Notes: generated by a model from the letters alone, not told the origin. A DNA stretch of 46,163 nucleotides from Bacteroides ovatus (GCA_030844565.1 JAUUNK010000019.1:1-46163); one strand, 5' to 3'; numbered from the stretch's first letter, positions 15,038 to 24,010 are shown. Numbers and translations are program-made.

Positions 15038-17086
15038 ATGAGACGAATCCTAGTAATACATATATTCCTTTTTGCCGTGGGGCTGCTCACTGTTCAGGCA
15101 CAGCTAAAACCCATACAACAACGGGTAAACCAATACGGACGAGATGAGAATGGAAATCAGATTGACCCGTCCATGTTACCGGAGAATCTGGACAGTGCTA
15201 ACGTAGAGGTACAAAGCTTGCCGCCGAAGCTGTATATGTGGCGGCTGAGCGACAGGTTGGGCGACCGTACTATTATCCCTGCGGATACGGCATATCATCT
15301 TTTTCAGAATACGAATTTAACGGAAGGTATAACCGGACACTACAATTATCTCGGTAATATGGGCTCGCCACGCCTGTCGCGTATCTTTTTTGAGCGAAAT
15401 CATAACCCGGAACCGACTATTTTTATGGAGCCATTCTCGAGCTTCTTCCTCCGTCCCGATCAGTTCAACTTTACCAATAGCAATGTACCTTATACCAATC
15501 TGACGTATCATAAGGCAGGCAATAAAGTGAATGGAGAAGAGCGTTTCCGTTCCTATTTCTCAGTGAACGTCAACAAGCAACTTGCTTTCGGATTTAATAT
15601 CGACTATCTCTACGGACGAGGCTATTACAACAATCAGAATACATCTTATTTCAATGGCGCCATATTTGGCAGCTATATCGGTGACCGCTATCAGGTACAA
15701 GGTATTTATAGTAACAATTATCTCAAAACTAACGAAAACGGCGGTATCGCAGATGACCGCTATGTGACCAAGCCGGAGGATATGGCGGAGGGAAAGAAGG
15801 AATATGAATCCACTAATATGCCTACCATCCTCAATAAAAGTACCAACCGAAATAAAGATTTCTATATCTATCTGACCCAGCGATATAATGTAGGATTCAA
15901 ACGGAAATTGGAACAAGCTGAGAATGATACTATGCCGCCAAAAGAAGAGTATGTTCCTGTCACCAGCTTTATTCACACATTTAAAGTGGAGCGGGCACGG
16001 CATGCGTTCAATTCTACAGACGAGGCGGAAAATTTCTTCCCGCCTGATATTCACATTGACCCGGAGAACAAAGAAATTCGAGACTCTACTACTTACCTGG
16101 GAATAAGAAATACATTAGGCATTTCCCTACTTGAAGGGTTCAATAAATATGCCAAAGCAGGGCTAACGGCTTTCGCCACTCATAAGTATAACAAGTATAC
16201 ACTAATGAGTGAGAACCCGCTTGTGAATGACATCTATAAAGAACAAGAAATTTATATTGGAGGAGAACTGTCCAAACGGCAGGGAAGCGTACTCCATTAT
16301 CATGCCATCGGAGAAGTGGGGCTGGCAGGCAAAGCCATCGGTCAGTTCGACGTCAAAGGAGACCTCGACTTGAATTTCCGTTTATGGAAAGATACGGTAA
16401 ACTTCATAGCTCGCGGACGGGTTAGCAACAAACTGGCTCCATTCTATATGCGTCACTACCACTCCAAATATTATTATTGGGACAACGACATGGACAAGGA
16501 GTTTCGCACCCGCATTGAAGGGGAACTCAACATCGACCGCTGGCAAACGAACCTTAAAGCAGGCGTAGAGAATATTAAAAACTACTCCTACTTTAATCAG
16601 GAAGCTTTGCCCGAACAGTATAGCGGCAACATTCAGGTACTGACTGCTGCCTTTAGTCAGAACTTCCGTTTGGGTATCTTCCATTTAGACAACGAAGTAA
16701 TCTGGCAAAAATCCAGCAACCAGACAGTGCTGCCTCTACCCGATTTATCGCTTTACCACAACTTCTATATGCAGTTTAAGCTGGCAAAAAAAGTGTTGAG
16801 TGTACAATTGGGAGCTGATGTACGGTATTTTACCAAGTATGACGCTCCTGCTTATATGCCAGTCACCCAGCAATTCTATCTACAACCGGAAGATAAGCGA
16901 GTGGAAATCGGAGGTTATCCTATTGTGAATGTATATGCCAATCTTCACCTGAAACGTACACGTTTCTATGTGATGATGTACCATGTGAACCAAGGTATGA
17001 GTAAACCGGAATACTTCCTCGTGCCTCATTACCCCATCAATCCCCGCATTCTCAAATTCGGGCTTTCATGGAACTTCTATGATTAA
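15038..17086 (+). CDS. Putative outer membrane porin (Porin_10-like)
   Basis: The preferred start at 15038 gives 682 aa with a clean signal peptide (MRRILVIHIFLFAVGLLTVQAQ). An upstream in-frame ATG at 15005 lies before the -7 box and would spoil the signal peptide, so I reject it. The mature protein is rich in alternating aromatic/polar beta strands (FSVNVNKQLAFGFNIDYLYGRGYY, YVMMYHVNQGM) and ends with FGLSWNFYD, a terminal aromatic strand typical of outer membrane barrels. LPPKLYMWRLSDRLGDRT and the overall length match the Bacteroidetes 'putative porin' family (Porin_10). Substrate is unknown. No SusC/SusD-like partner is adjacent. Confidence 0.85.
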   Translation: MRRILVIHIFLFAVGLLTVQAQLKPIQQRVNQYGRDENGNQIDPSMLPENLDSANVEVQSLPPKLYMWRLSDRLGDRTIIPADTAYHLFQNTNLTEGITGHYNYLGNMGSPRLSRIFFERNHNPEPTIFMEPFSSFFLRPDQFNFTNSNVPYTNLTYHKAGNKVNGEERFRSYFSVNVNKQLAFGFNIDYLYGRGYYNNQNTSYFNGAIFGSYIGDRYQVQGIYSNNYLKTNENGGIADDRYVTKPEDMAEGKKEYESTNMPTILNKSTNRNKDFYIYLTQRYNVGFKRKLEQAENDTMPPKEEYVPVTSFIHTFKVERARHAFNSTDEAENFFPPDIHIDPENKEIRDSTTYLGIRNTLGISLLEGFNKYAKAGLTAFATHKYNKYTLMSENPLVNDIYKEQEIYIGGELSKRQGSVLHYHAIGEVGLAGKAIGQFDVKGDLDLNFRLWKDTVNFIARGRVSNKLAPFYMRHYHSKYYYWDNDMDKEFRTRIEGELNIDRWQTNLKAGVENIKNYSYFNQEALPEQYSGNIQVLTAAFSQNFRLGIFHLDNEVIWQKSSNQTVLPLPDLSLYHNFYMQFKLAKKVLSVQLGADVRYFTKYDAPAYMPVTQQFYLQPEDKRVEIGGYPIVNVYANLHLKRTRFYVMMYHVNQGMSKPEYFLVPHYPINPRILKFGLSWNFYD

Positions 17087-17101
17087 CACTCTCCTGCATT
17101 A

Positions 17102-17109
17102 AATCTTTG
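17102..17109 (+). promoter_or_regulatory. Probable -7 box abutting the solute-binding gene
   Basis: AATCTTTG differs from TAnnTTTG at one base and ends six bases before the ATG at 17115. No clear -33 TTG lies at the expected spacing, so the call is tentative. If used, the mRNA would be leaderless or nearly so. Confidence 0.4.
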
Positions 17110-17114
17110 TACCT

Positions 17115-17957
17115 ATGTCAATACCTTTTAAACGACCTTTTTTAAGATACCTACTTCCAGTGCTTTTGGTTTGGGCAGTTATCCTTGGCGTGCGCCACTA
17201 CTACGCGAACGAAACTCCCTCTCCAGGACATCCACGAGACTATGTTGCTATCGCCGAAGAAGGAATCTTGCGTGCCGCCACGGAATATAATTCTTTGAGT
17301 TTCTATGTAGATCATGATACGGTTTCCGGGTTTCACTATGAACTGATACAGGCTTTTGCCCGTAGCCAAGGTTTGCAAGCAAAAATTTACCCGAACATGA
17401 GTTTCCATAAAAGACTCGATGGGTTAAGCAAAGGACTGTATGATGTCATCGCCTACGACATCCCCACTACAAGCGAACTGAAAGATTCACTGTTGCTCAC
17501 TTCTCCGATTGTGTTGAACAAACAAGTGCTGGTGCAACGCAAACCCACCGGAGAAGAAGACTCACTCTACATCCAAAGCCAACTTGAATTGGCAGGCAAG
17601 ACGCTTCATGTAGTGAAAGGTTCTCCTTCTATCCAGCGTATTCATAACCTGGGAAATGAAATAGGCGATACTATTTATATAGAAGAAATAGAGAAGTACG
17701 GTCCTGAACAACTCATTGCCATGGTGGCACATGGAGACATCGACTACGCTGTATGCGAAGAAAGCATTGCACATGCCATGGCAGATTCTCTTCCCGAAAT
17801 AGATATAAATACAGCCATCAGTTTCACACAATTTTATTCTTGGGGTGTCAGCAAAGAATCCCCTGTTCTGCTGGATAGTCTCAATTCCTGGCTGAAAAGA
17901 TTCCGTAAAGAAAAAGAATATCAAAGAATCTACCATAAGTATTATGGTGATAAATAA
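17115..17957 (+). CDS. Membrane-anchored family 3 solute-binding-like protein
   Basis: The protein has 280 aa. A basic start (MSIPFKRPFLRY) and one hydrophobic helix at about 11-26 (RYLLPVLLVWAVILGV) anchor it in the inner membrane or act as an uncleaved signal. The remaining ~240 residues follow the SBP_bac_3 fold pattern: GILRAATEYNSLSFY, FHYELIQAFARSQGLQAKI, GLYDVIAYDIPTTSELKDS, LLTSPIVLNKQVLVQR, LAGKTLHVVKGSPS, AMVAHGDIDYAVCEES, and a final EYQRIYHKYYG. The same domain forms the N-terminal half of MltF lytic transglycosylases, but the SLT domain is absent. No ABC permease or ATPase is nearby, so it may be a sensor rather than a transporter part. Confidence 0.8.
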   Translation: MSIPFKRPFLRYLLPVLLVWAVILGVRHYYANETPSPGHPRDYVAIAEEGILRAATEYNSLSFYVDHDTVSGFHYELIQAFARSQGLQAKIYPNMSFHKRLDGLSKGLYDVIAYDIPTTSELKDSLLLTSPIVLNKQVLVQRKPTGEEDSLYIQSQLELAGKTLHVVKGSPSIQRIHNLGNEIGDTIYIEEIEKYGPEQLIAMVAHGDIDYAVCEESIAHAMADSLPEIDINTAISFTQFYSWGVSKESPVLLDSLNSWLKRFRKEKEYQRIYHKYYGDK

Positions 17958-18043
17958 AGGCATTTCTACTCTTTTCAAAATATTTGCAATAAGGAATTAA
18001 ACTATTTTTTGAAGAGAAAAGTCCTTTCATAAGTTATTTTACC

Positions 18044-18051
18044 TACATTTG
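18044..18051 (+). promoter_or_regulatory. -7 box upstream of the Gfo/Idh/MocA gene
   Basis: TACATTTG matches TAnnTTTG and ends 26 bp before the ATG at 18078. A weak -33 candidate (TTTC) lies about 19 bp further upstream. Confidence 0.6.
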
Positions 18052-18077
18052 CTCTCTTTATAAAGCGAATAGGTATT

Positions 18078-19064
18078 ATGAATGAAAAGATAATAAAATG
18101 GGGCTTCATCGGTTGCGGTGAAGTGACTAAGAAAAAAAGTGGTCCCGCTTTCCAGAAGGTGAAACAGTCCGAAGTGGTAGCCGTTATGAGTCGTGACGGC
18201 GCTAAAGCAAAAGCTTACGCACAAGAAAGAGGCATAAAAAAATGGTATGATGATGCGCAAGAGCTGATAGATGATCCGGAAGTGAATGCAGTATATATCG
18301 CTACTCCCCCTTCTTCTCATGCCACCTACGCTATCATGGCGATGAAAGCCGGCAAACCGGCATACATCGAGAAACCTATGGCAGTGACTTATGAAGAATG
18401 TACCCGCATCAACCGCATCTCGCGCGAAACAGGCGTTCCTTGCTTTGTAGCTTACTATCGCCGCTATCTCCCTTATTTCCAAAAAGTAAAAAGCCTGGTG
18501 GACGAAGGTGCTATCGGCAACGTTATTAATATACAGGTACGTTTCGCCCAGCCACCACGGGATCTCGATTATAATCGCGACAACCTTCCTTGGCGGGTAC
18601 AGGCGGATATTGCCGGAGGTGGTTATTTTTACGACCTCGCACCCCATCAGATAGACTTGATGCAGGAAATGTTTGGCTGTATCCTCGAAGCCAGTGGTTA
18701 TAAAAGCAACCGGGGTGGACTCTATCCTGCCGAAGATACCTTGAGTGCTTGCTTCCAATTTGACAGCGGACTGGTGGGCAGTGGTTCATGGTGTTTTGTT
18801 GCGCACGACTCGGCAAAAGAAGATCGAATTGAGATTATCGGTGATAAGGGAATGATTTGCTTCTCGGTGTTCTCCTTCGACCCTATTGCACTACATACCG
18901 AAAAAGGACGGGAAGAGTTTCATATCGAGAATCCTGAACATGTACAGCAGCCTCTTATCCAAGCCGTAGTCGATCATCTATTAGGAAAATCGGTTTGTAC
19001 ATGTGACGGCGAAAGTGCCACGCTGACCAATTGGGTAATGGATAAGATATTAGGAAAAATCTAA
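18078..19064 (+). CDS. Gfo/Idh/MocA-family NAD(P)-dependent oxidoreductase
   Basis: This 328-aa cytoplasmic enzyme has the N-terminal Rossmann motif WGFIGCGEVTKKKSGPAF with the expected GxGxxx spacing. YIATPPSSHATYA and AYIEKPMAVTYEEC follow; the lysine of EKP is the family's catalytic/nucleotide-contact residue. The C-terminal substrate domain contains GGGYFYDLAPHQIDLM, whose histidine is the usual second catalytic residue. The family oxidises or reduces sugars, inositols and related compounds; the substrate cannot be told here. It is monocistronic by context: its own -7 box lies upstream and a terminator follows. Length is normal. Confidence 0.9.
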   Translation: MNEKIIKWGFIGCGEVTKKKSGPAFQKVKQSEVVAVMSRDGAKAKAYAQERGIKKWYDDAQELIDDPEVNAVYIATPPSSHATYAIMAMKAGKPAYIEKPMAVTYEECTRINRISRETGVPCFVAYYRRYLPYFQKVKSLVDEGAIGNVINIQVRFAQPPRDLDYNRDNLPWRVQADIAGGGYFYDLAPHQIDLMQEMFGCILEASGYKSNRGGLYPAEDTLSACFQFDSGLVGSGSWCFVAHDSAKEDRIEIIGDKGMICFSVFSFDPIALHTEKGREEFHIENPEHVQQPLIQAVVDHLLGKSVCTCDGESATLTNWVMDKILGKI

Positions 19065-19072
19065 CAAAAATC

Positions 19073-19106
19073 CCCGGAACTTGCTGTAGACACTCAGCGT
19101 TCCGGG
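19073..19106. terminator. Bidirectional terminator between convergent genes
   Basis: CCCGGAAC (19073-19080) pairs exactly with GTTCCGGG (19099-19106) around an 18-nt loop. On the plus strand AATTCTTCTT follows; on the minus strand the stem is followed by GATTTTTGTT. It separates the oxidoreductase (ends 19064) from the convergent FadL-like gene (ends 19163). Confidence 0.75.
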
Positions 19107-19162
19107 AATTCTTCTTACACACAAAAAAGTTATAATTACTATTGAAAACTGCTGCTATTTAG

Positions 19163-20755
19163 TTAGAAACGCATACCTACAGTCAAAAGCACCTTGTGAT
19201 TGTTGTTTCTAATGCTTGTTCCGTTAAGATAGACACTATCAAACGCATAAAACTCCTCTTTATATGTATTATACTGATAAGCCATATCTACATAGAAGAA
19301 CTCTCCCCGATAACCCAAACCTAATGTATAATTATCAGTAGCTCCCGGATTAGCATATTCCGTATCCGTACGAATAGAATTATCAGGAATCCATTTAAAT
19401 GCGTCCGACTTCATTGAAGGTGTAATATGATTATACCCTACACGGAAAGCAAACTCGGGAGCAAGCTTGAATTCTGCCCCTACCCGAATGGTATGAACGG
19501 CTTTCATCATAGATTTAATATCTTCAGTCTCGGCTAGCGTAACTCCTTCATCTTTTAATTTAGCTGTTGAATAATTCTGATATTCATATTCAAATCCCAA
19601 AGCAGCAACTGAACCAATTGTATATCCCATGTTTACGTTAAACTTCCAAGGAGTAACGAGGCTATATTTATATTCACCATCCATAGGATTTCCATTGCGG
19701 TCTACAACCTCGGCTGATAAAGGTTTCTCATCTCCCAATTCTGAATTTATATAAGCATGATTATGCTCTGTTAAAGAGAAAAAAGTAGGTGTATGGATAG
19801 CTGCTCCAATACGGAAAGAAGATGATTCAATAGGACGCCAAATAAATCCCAGCTTAAAATCAATTCCACTTCCATCTACCCAATATTCATTTCCTAAATC
19901 ATAGCCACCATAATATTTAGTATCTTTTCCTGTAAAATCTTCTTTATAAAGGCTTGTGCGGTCATAATCGACATTATATGCTCCGACTGTAGCTCCGAGA
20001 TAGAAACGGTCATAAAAGTTAAATGCTACATTGAAATCATACGAATGTATCCCTCCTCTTTCCCGGGCAGTGTACTGTTGTGCCACCTTATCGCCCGGCT
20101 CGTAATAAGGGAAATAACCTGCAAAAGTTCCCTTTCCCTCGCTTGTAAAATTACCTTCCGCATCTTTAAACATTGGCTTTACTACTCCACCATCAAATCC
20201 TAATAAACCAATCCATGGAAGAGTGGGATTTTCATACGCTCCCTTTTCTTGTACTGCATCCAAGCCCAAGGGTTGTTCACTCCCCCCTAGAATACCTGCC
20301 ATATATTCTGTCTGCGAACTCTCAAATACACCATTCATCAACATATTCCGATCGAACGACTTTCTCCGATGATAATTAAAACCAAAGTTTACATATCGCA
20401 ACGCAGTCGCATGTCCAATCTTACTGGAAATCACTACACCCGCATTATCAAACGATCCAAAGAACTTATCTACTTTTGCACCTCCGGCATCTTTCGTTCC
20501 GGTATTAACAAAACCAAAAGACACCATAGCATCGTTACTGCGATAAATACCAATACCGGCAGGGTTAGTACCCATAGTGGAAATATCTCCACCCAAAGCT
20601 CCCATTGCCCCGCCCATACCGACGAAACGAGCCGTACCATTTAGATCACTACCCATCCAACGATTTGCATCATATATAGTGGTCTGTGCATCCAGCACAT
20701 TACTTATACCTAACAAGAAGGTACCAAGTGCTACTATCTTATGTATCTTTTTCAT
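19163..20755 (-). CDS. OmpP1/FadL-like outer membrane transport protein
   Basis: The protein has 530 aa with signal peptide MKKIHKIVALGTFLLGISNVLDAQ. The segment GTARFVGMGGAMGALGGDISTMGTNPAGIGIYRS is the conserved N-terminal hatch-and-NPA region of FadL/TodX-type channels. Beta strands with aromatic girdles follow (FNFYDRFYLGATVGAYNVDY, AALGFEYEYQNYSTAKL, FAFRVGYNHITPS), ending VLLTVGMRF, a C-terminal aromatic that fits barrel assembly. FadL-type channels take up hydrophobic compounds by lateral diffusion; the ligand here is unknown. It starts 21 bp after the stop of the low-complexity gene and is probably its operon partner. Confidence 0.87.
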   Translation of the reverse strand: MKKIHKIVALGTFLLGISNVLDAQTTIYDANRWMGSDLNGTARFVGMGGAMGALGGDISTMGTNPAGIGIYRSNDAMVSFGFVNTGTKDAGGAKVDKFFGSFDNAGVVISSKIGHATALRYVNFGFNYHRRKSFDRNMLMNGVFESSQTEYMAGILGGSEQPLGLDAVQEKGAYENPTLPWIGLLGFDGGVVKPMFKDAEGNFTSEGKGTFAGYFPYYEPGDKVAQQYTARERGGIHSYDFNVAFNFYDRFYLGATVGAYNVDYDRTSLYKEDFTGKDTKYYGGYDLGNEYWVDGSGIDFKLGFIWRPIESSSFRIGAAIHTPTFFSLTEHNHAYINSELGDEKPLSAEVVDRNGNPMDGEYKYSLVTPWKFNVNMGYTIGSVAALGFEYEYQNYSTAKLKDEGVTLAETEDIKSMMKAVHTIRVGAEFKLAPEFAFRVGYNHITPSMKSDAFKWIPDNSIRTDTEYANPGATDNYTLGLGYRGEFFYVDMAYQYNTYKEEFYAFDSVYLNGTSIRNNNHKVLLTVGMRF

Positions 20756-20776
20756 AACTATATCTTATTTTTATAA

Positions 20777-22111
20777 TTATCTTCTACTACTGCTTCTACT
20801 GCTACCACCTGATGAAGAGCGCGAGGAACCACCGGAATAGCTACCACTACTGCGAGAAGAACTGCTACTCGAGGAGCTACGGTATGAAGAAGAACTACTG
20901 CTGCTCCGCGAAGGAGTATAGGTAGACGAAGAACGGCGTGTAGTTCCGGTAGACCTCTGTGGAGTAGTCGAACTTCCGCGAGAATAAGTAGAACTCCGGC
21001 GAGTAGGCGTAGAATTACTACCAGAATAAGTGGAGCTCCTTCTGCTAGTATTGGTATTCACTCTCACTCCATTTGATTCTGAGCGCGTACTGCTAGGGCG
21101 TGTATAAGTTCTACGTGAGCTTTCCGTACCGGGACGGGCAGAAGAAGAAGTACGTCTTGTCCCTTCAGTACGTGTACTTTCAACACGCGTACCCACCGGT
21201 CGAGTGCTTCCTGTACGAGTACCTTCTGAGCGGGTGCCCACTACCCTGCGACTGCTACTCCGTCCACTACGATCTACATAACTGCGACGTTGCGAAGAAG
21301 AACTGCCAGTAGTTACATTTCGGCGGGAAGAATTAATAGAGTTAGAATAACGAGAACGATTATTAGCATTCAACACAGTCCGTCCCCAATAAGGTCTTGA
21401 CACGCCTCCGCCCCAAGCGGGCCCTCCATGCCAATGGTGATGATGTCCCCAGTATCCTCCATGCCAGCCACCGTACCAGCCACCCCAGTATCCGGGATAC
21501 CAGCCTCCCCAAGAATAATAAGGATTGGACCAGCCCCATCCCCAGCCCCAACCGGGTCCGTAGGAATTATAACGCCAGTCCCACCAGAGCGGATTACTGA
21601 AAGTGGGGAAAGCATAGGCATAAAAGCCATCGGTATATACATTCCAATCCCACGAATTAGGACCATAAACTACATCCCAATAGAGCGGGCTGCTGATGCT
21701 TATGGCAAAACGCGGATTACGGAAACGGATAATCCGTTCAGCATACTCATAATCGTCTTGAGTACCCTGGAATTCACCCGTCACCCATTCGCCATCCAAG
21801 TCGGGTTGGGACTTCTCCTTAATATATAAGGTATCGTTATCCATCACGAACTCATTGTCACGGGAATCAAAACGGCGGTTATATTCGTCAACATCCCTCA
21901 CCTTTCCCTTACGGTCTTGAACCACTACAGTAGTCCCCGGTGCAGCATAGATGTTAGTCGTCACTTGCTTCTTCGGTTCCTTCTTTACGGGAGCTTTCGT
22001 TTCCTCTTTCTCCTTGGAAGGTACGAAGTAAAGGTCGTCATCAAAGCTTTGTGCCATCAGCCCCAAAGGTAAGCACAAGGCAAGCAGCAATAAAAAAACA
22101 ATCTTTTTCAT
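20777..22111 (-). CDS. Secreted low-complexity protein (Trp/Gly/Tyr/His-rich middle, Ser/Arg-rich tail)
   Basis: This 444-aa protein has the signal peptide MKKIVFLLLLALCLPLGLMAQ. Residues about 22-165 look folded (IYAAPGTTVVVQDRKGKVRDVDEYNRRF, DDYEYAERIIRFRNPRFAISISSP). Residues about 165-250 are extremely rich in W, G, Y and H (WGWGWGWSNPYYSWGGWYPG, then GYWGHHHHWHGG). From about 260 on, the chain is almost only S, R, T and G with short repeats (VGTRSEGTRTGSTRPVGTRV). I do not recognise a function; related long Ser/Arg-tailed proteins occur in Bacteroides. The tail is highly basic and probably disordered, perhaps binding polyanions at the cell surface. It precedes the FadL-like gene by 21 bp. 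Confidence 0.8.
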   Translation of the reverse strand: MKKIVFLLLLALCLPLGLMAQSFDDDLYFVPSKEKEETKAPVKKEPKKQVTTNIYAAPGTTVVVQDRKGKVRDVDEYNRRFDSRDNEFVMDNDTLYIKEKSQPDLDGEWVTGEFQGTQDDYEYAERIIRFRNPRFAISISSPLYWDVVYGPNSWDWNVYTDGFYAYAFPTFSNPLWWDWRYNSYGPGWGWGWGWSNPYYSWGGWYPGYWGGWYGGWHGGYWGHHHHWHGGPAWGGGVSRPYWGRTVLNANNRSRYSNSINSSRRNVTTGSSSSQRRSYVDRSGRSSSRRVVGTRSEGTRTGSTRPVGTRVESTRTEGTRRTSSSARPGTESSRRTYTRPSSTRSESNGVRVNTNTSRRSSTYSGSNSTPTRRSSTYSRGSSTTPQRSTGTTRRSSSTYTPSRSSSSSSSYRSSSSSSSSRSSGSYSGGSSRSSSGGSSRSSSRR

Positions 22112-22152
22112 ATCTCTCGGTTTTATTGTTATCTCTACTCTTTTTCACGTTA

Positions 22153-22160
22153 CAAAGATA
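22153..22160 (-). promoter_or_regulatory. -7 box for the low-complexity/FadL-like operon
   Basis: On the minus strand TATCTTTG matches the consensus and lies about 41 bp before the ATG at 22111. A palindrome TAGGGA-AA-TCCCTA at 22205-22218 sits about 45 bp further upstream and could be a regulator site. Confidence 0.65.
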
Positions 22161-22294
22161 GCCAAGGTATTCACCTCTTGCGGGAGATTTCCCCGAAACA
22201 AAAATAGGGAAATCCCTAAACTTATAACTAATACAAAGTTAGGAACTTCCCGTTTATACAGAACTATCTAAAAATCAATTAGTAACAATTATTG

Positions 22295-22916
22295 TTAAAC
22301 GCCTTTGCTGCGGACAATTTCAGCACCTACTACAATCGGGTCAATGCCCAGTTGGGGCATAGAGCCATGAGAACCTTCCCCATATAGCGTCAGATTAAAC
22401 CCACCAGCGCTCGTAGAAGCCGATCCGACAGGCAGAATACCGATATAACCAACAGGAATATCGGGTATCACATGCATTCCGAAAAAAGCATCCACATTCT
22501 TCAATGCTCCTGATTTTATGATCTCTTGTGCACCGCCAGGAGCTTGTTCTTCTGCATGTTGAAAAAGAAAATATACAGTCCCCGGAAGTTTTTTTGTTGC
22601 TTGGCAAGTGTAGCAGCAGTACCGAGCAGCATAGCAGTGTGAGCATCATGTCCGCACGCATGACTCACATTCTTCACCTTCGAAGCAAAAGGAAGTCCTG
22701 TCTCTTCCTGTATGGGAAGTACATCCATTTTTGCTCCACATAATCGGCAGTATGGTTTTCTTTATAAGAAAGCTCCGGGTTCTGGTGGATGTGACGACAT
22801 CATTCTATGACTTTATTATCCACATTGGCGGTTTACCCATCGGCTGTCTGTGCGAAGGAGAGTAATTCTGTCACAGCAACAAATACGATAAAATTTATAG
22901 ATTTATGCCTATTAAT
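22295..22916 (-). pseudogene. Decayed M20D amidohydrolase (carboxypeptidase-like)
   Basis: Fragments of one M20D metal-dependent amidohydrolase can be read in sequence. A signal-like N-terminus (INFIVFVAVTELLSFAQTADG) has ATT where ATG is expected, then a stop. NVDNKVIE, stop, CRHIHQNPELSYKENHTADYVEQK follows. After a deletion and frame change comes MDVLPIQEETGLPFASKVKN then VSHACGHDAHTAMLLGTAATL, with the metal-binding HACGHDAH. A frameshift near 22588 leads to TVYFLFQHAEEQAPGGAQEI, then AFFGMHVIPDIPVGYIG and HGSMPQLGIDPIVVGAEIV. The C-terminal part is missing beyond 22295. At least two in-frame stops, two frame changes, an internal deletion and a truncation make it non-functional. Confidence 0.85.
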
Positions 22917-23222
22917 TTGTTATTTAAAAATACGTTTTTTATCTACATAACAACTAGTAAGGGGATGTTGTTTTTAACAGCCTTGCGGAACAAGGTAGGT
23001 ATTCACAAGGAAGTTTGATGAAATGATAATAACGTATAAGCCTCCATTTTCAGAAACACTCGGTAAATATGCGTCGCTCAAGCTCTTCAAATGTAGCCAT
23101 TGGGTTAAGAACAACTACACAGTATTTTATTTCTATTTGCAAAGTTTTCTCTTTAGAGTAACACATAAACATGCAGGATAGCGCACCTTTATAAGAAATC
23201 AATCTATAACAAATTACACTAA
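22917..23222. other. Spacer without a convincing gene
   Basis: A minus-strand frame of 74 codons (23050-23274) crosses this stretch and overlaps the end of the DUF1829-type gene. Its ending (NPMATFEELERRIFTECF) reads like real protein, but the rest does not and no family is recognised. I take it as a remnant or chance frame. Nothing else is visible. Confidence 0.4.
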
Positions 23223-24008
23223 TCACGCAATATTCAATTTCCCTGAATACTCTTTTGTATTTCTTAAACTCCAAAATAGCACATCTGCACTTTTAGACTT
23301 AAAGGCTTCAATATATTCTTTTCTAGGTTCATTGACAGTATCATTAATAATAGCCAAACTTTTCATTTCCTTTTTAGTGACCGACTCTCTTGTTTCTTTT
23401 ATATCTTGCCAACTAAATAAAAAACGTTCTACAGAACCTTGGTTTAGAAAATTAAAAGGTTTAATAACTAACTCGCTCTTCTTACCCGCTATATGGAAAT
23501 CAAAATTAAATTCAAGTCCCGTACTGCCTTTAGCTATGAATTGGGGAGTAAATGTCACGTCTTGCTCCACTAAATACATCTGAACATCTTCTACGAAAAC
23601 AGATGCAACAGTATGTTTCGTTGTTATATCCAGATCAGAGATTTCGGATATTGCAGAGATTAAAGCATGCTTTTTCTGAGGAAAATCTTTTTCTGTGGCA
23701 TTAACAGTCAGCTCTTTATTTATAAGCTGAATGCCATAATTTCTTAAAACAGATCTAACATGCTCCATTCTTTTGGAAGAGCGATTGATATCTACTCCCA
23801 ACAAAACAAGGTTTTCAACTGTTTGACTATCATCCGATAAAACAATCTTTTCTCCCTCCTTTTTGATAAATATTTCAATATTATCATTGAAAAGACCAAC
23901 AAAAGGAGTAGATATAGAAAACCAGCCCGTTCCTATATCTTCTTTAATAGCAGTATTATCTCGTAACCACTGATAATATGCTTCTATTCTATCATCTATC
24001 CAACTCAT
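23223..24008 (-). CDS. DUF1828/DUF1829-domain protein
   Basis: This 261-aa soluble protein has no signal peptide. The N-terminal half fits DUF1828 as I recall it: EIFIKKEGEKIVLSDDSQTVENLVLLGVDI, with the 'LSDDxxTxxxL' core, then RSVLRNYGIQLINKELTVNAT. The C-terminal half fits DUF1829: VTFTPQFIAKGSTGLEFNFDF, ELVIKPFNFLNQGSVERFLFSW, LAIINDTVNEPRKEYIEAFK. Biochemistry is unknown to me; the C-terminal half has a nuclease-like alternation of strands and helices but no certain catalytic motif. It starts 2 bp after the stop of the DUF6978-like gene, so the two form a unit. Surrounding DNA is AT-rich and carries a pseudogene, in keeping with accessory DNA. Confidence 0.8.
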   Translation of the reverse strand: MSWIDDRIEAYYQWLRDNTAIKEDIGTGWFSISTPFVGLFNDNIEIFIKKEGEKIVLSDDSQTVENLVLLGVDINRSSKRMEHVRSVLRNYGIQLINKELTVNATEKDFPQKKHALISAISEISDLDITTKHTVASVFVEDVQMYLVEQDVTFTPQFIAKGSTGLEFNFDFHIAGKKSELVIKPFNFLNQGSVERFLFSWQDIKETRESVTKKEMKSLAIINDTVNEPRKEYIEAFKSKSADVLFWSLRNTKEYSGKLNIA

Positions 24009-24010
24009 AC

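Noticed and set aside
23050..23274. 74-codon minus-strand frame after the DUF1829-type gene
   Set aside because: It overlaps the end of a better-supported gene, has no recognised domain and lies in a decayed area. I list it only as spacer content.
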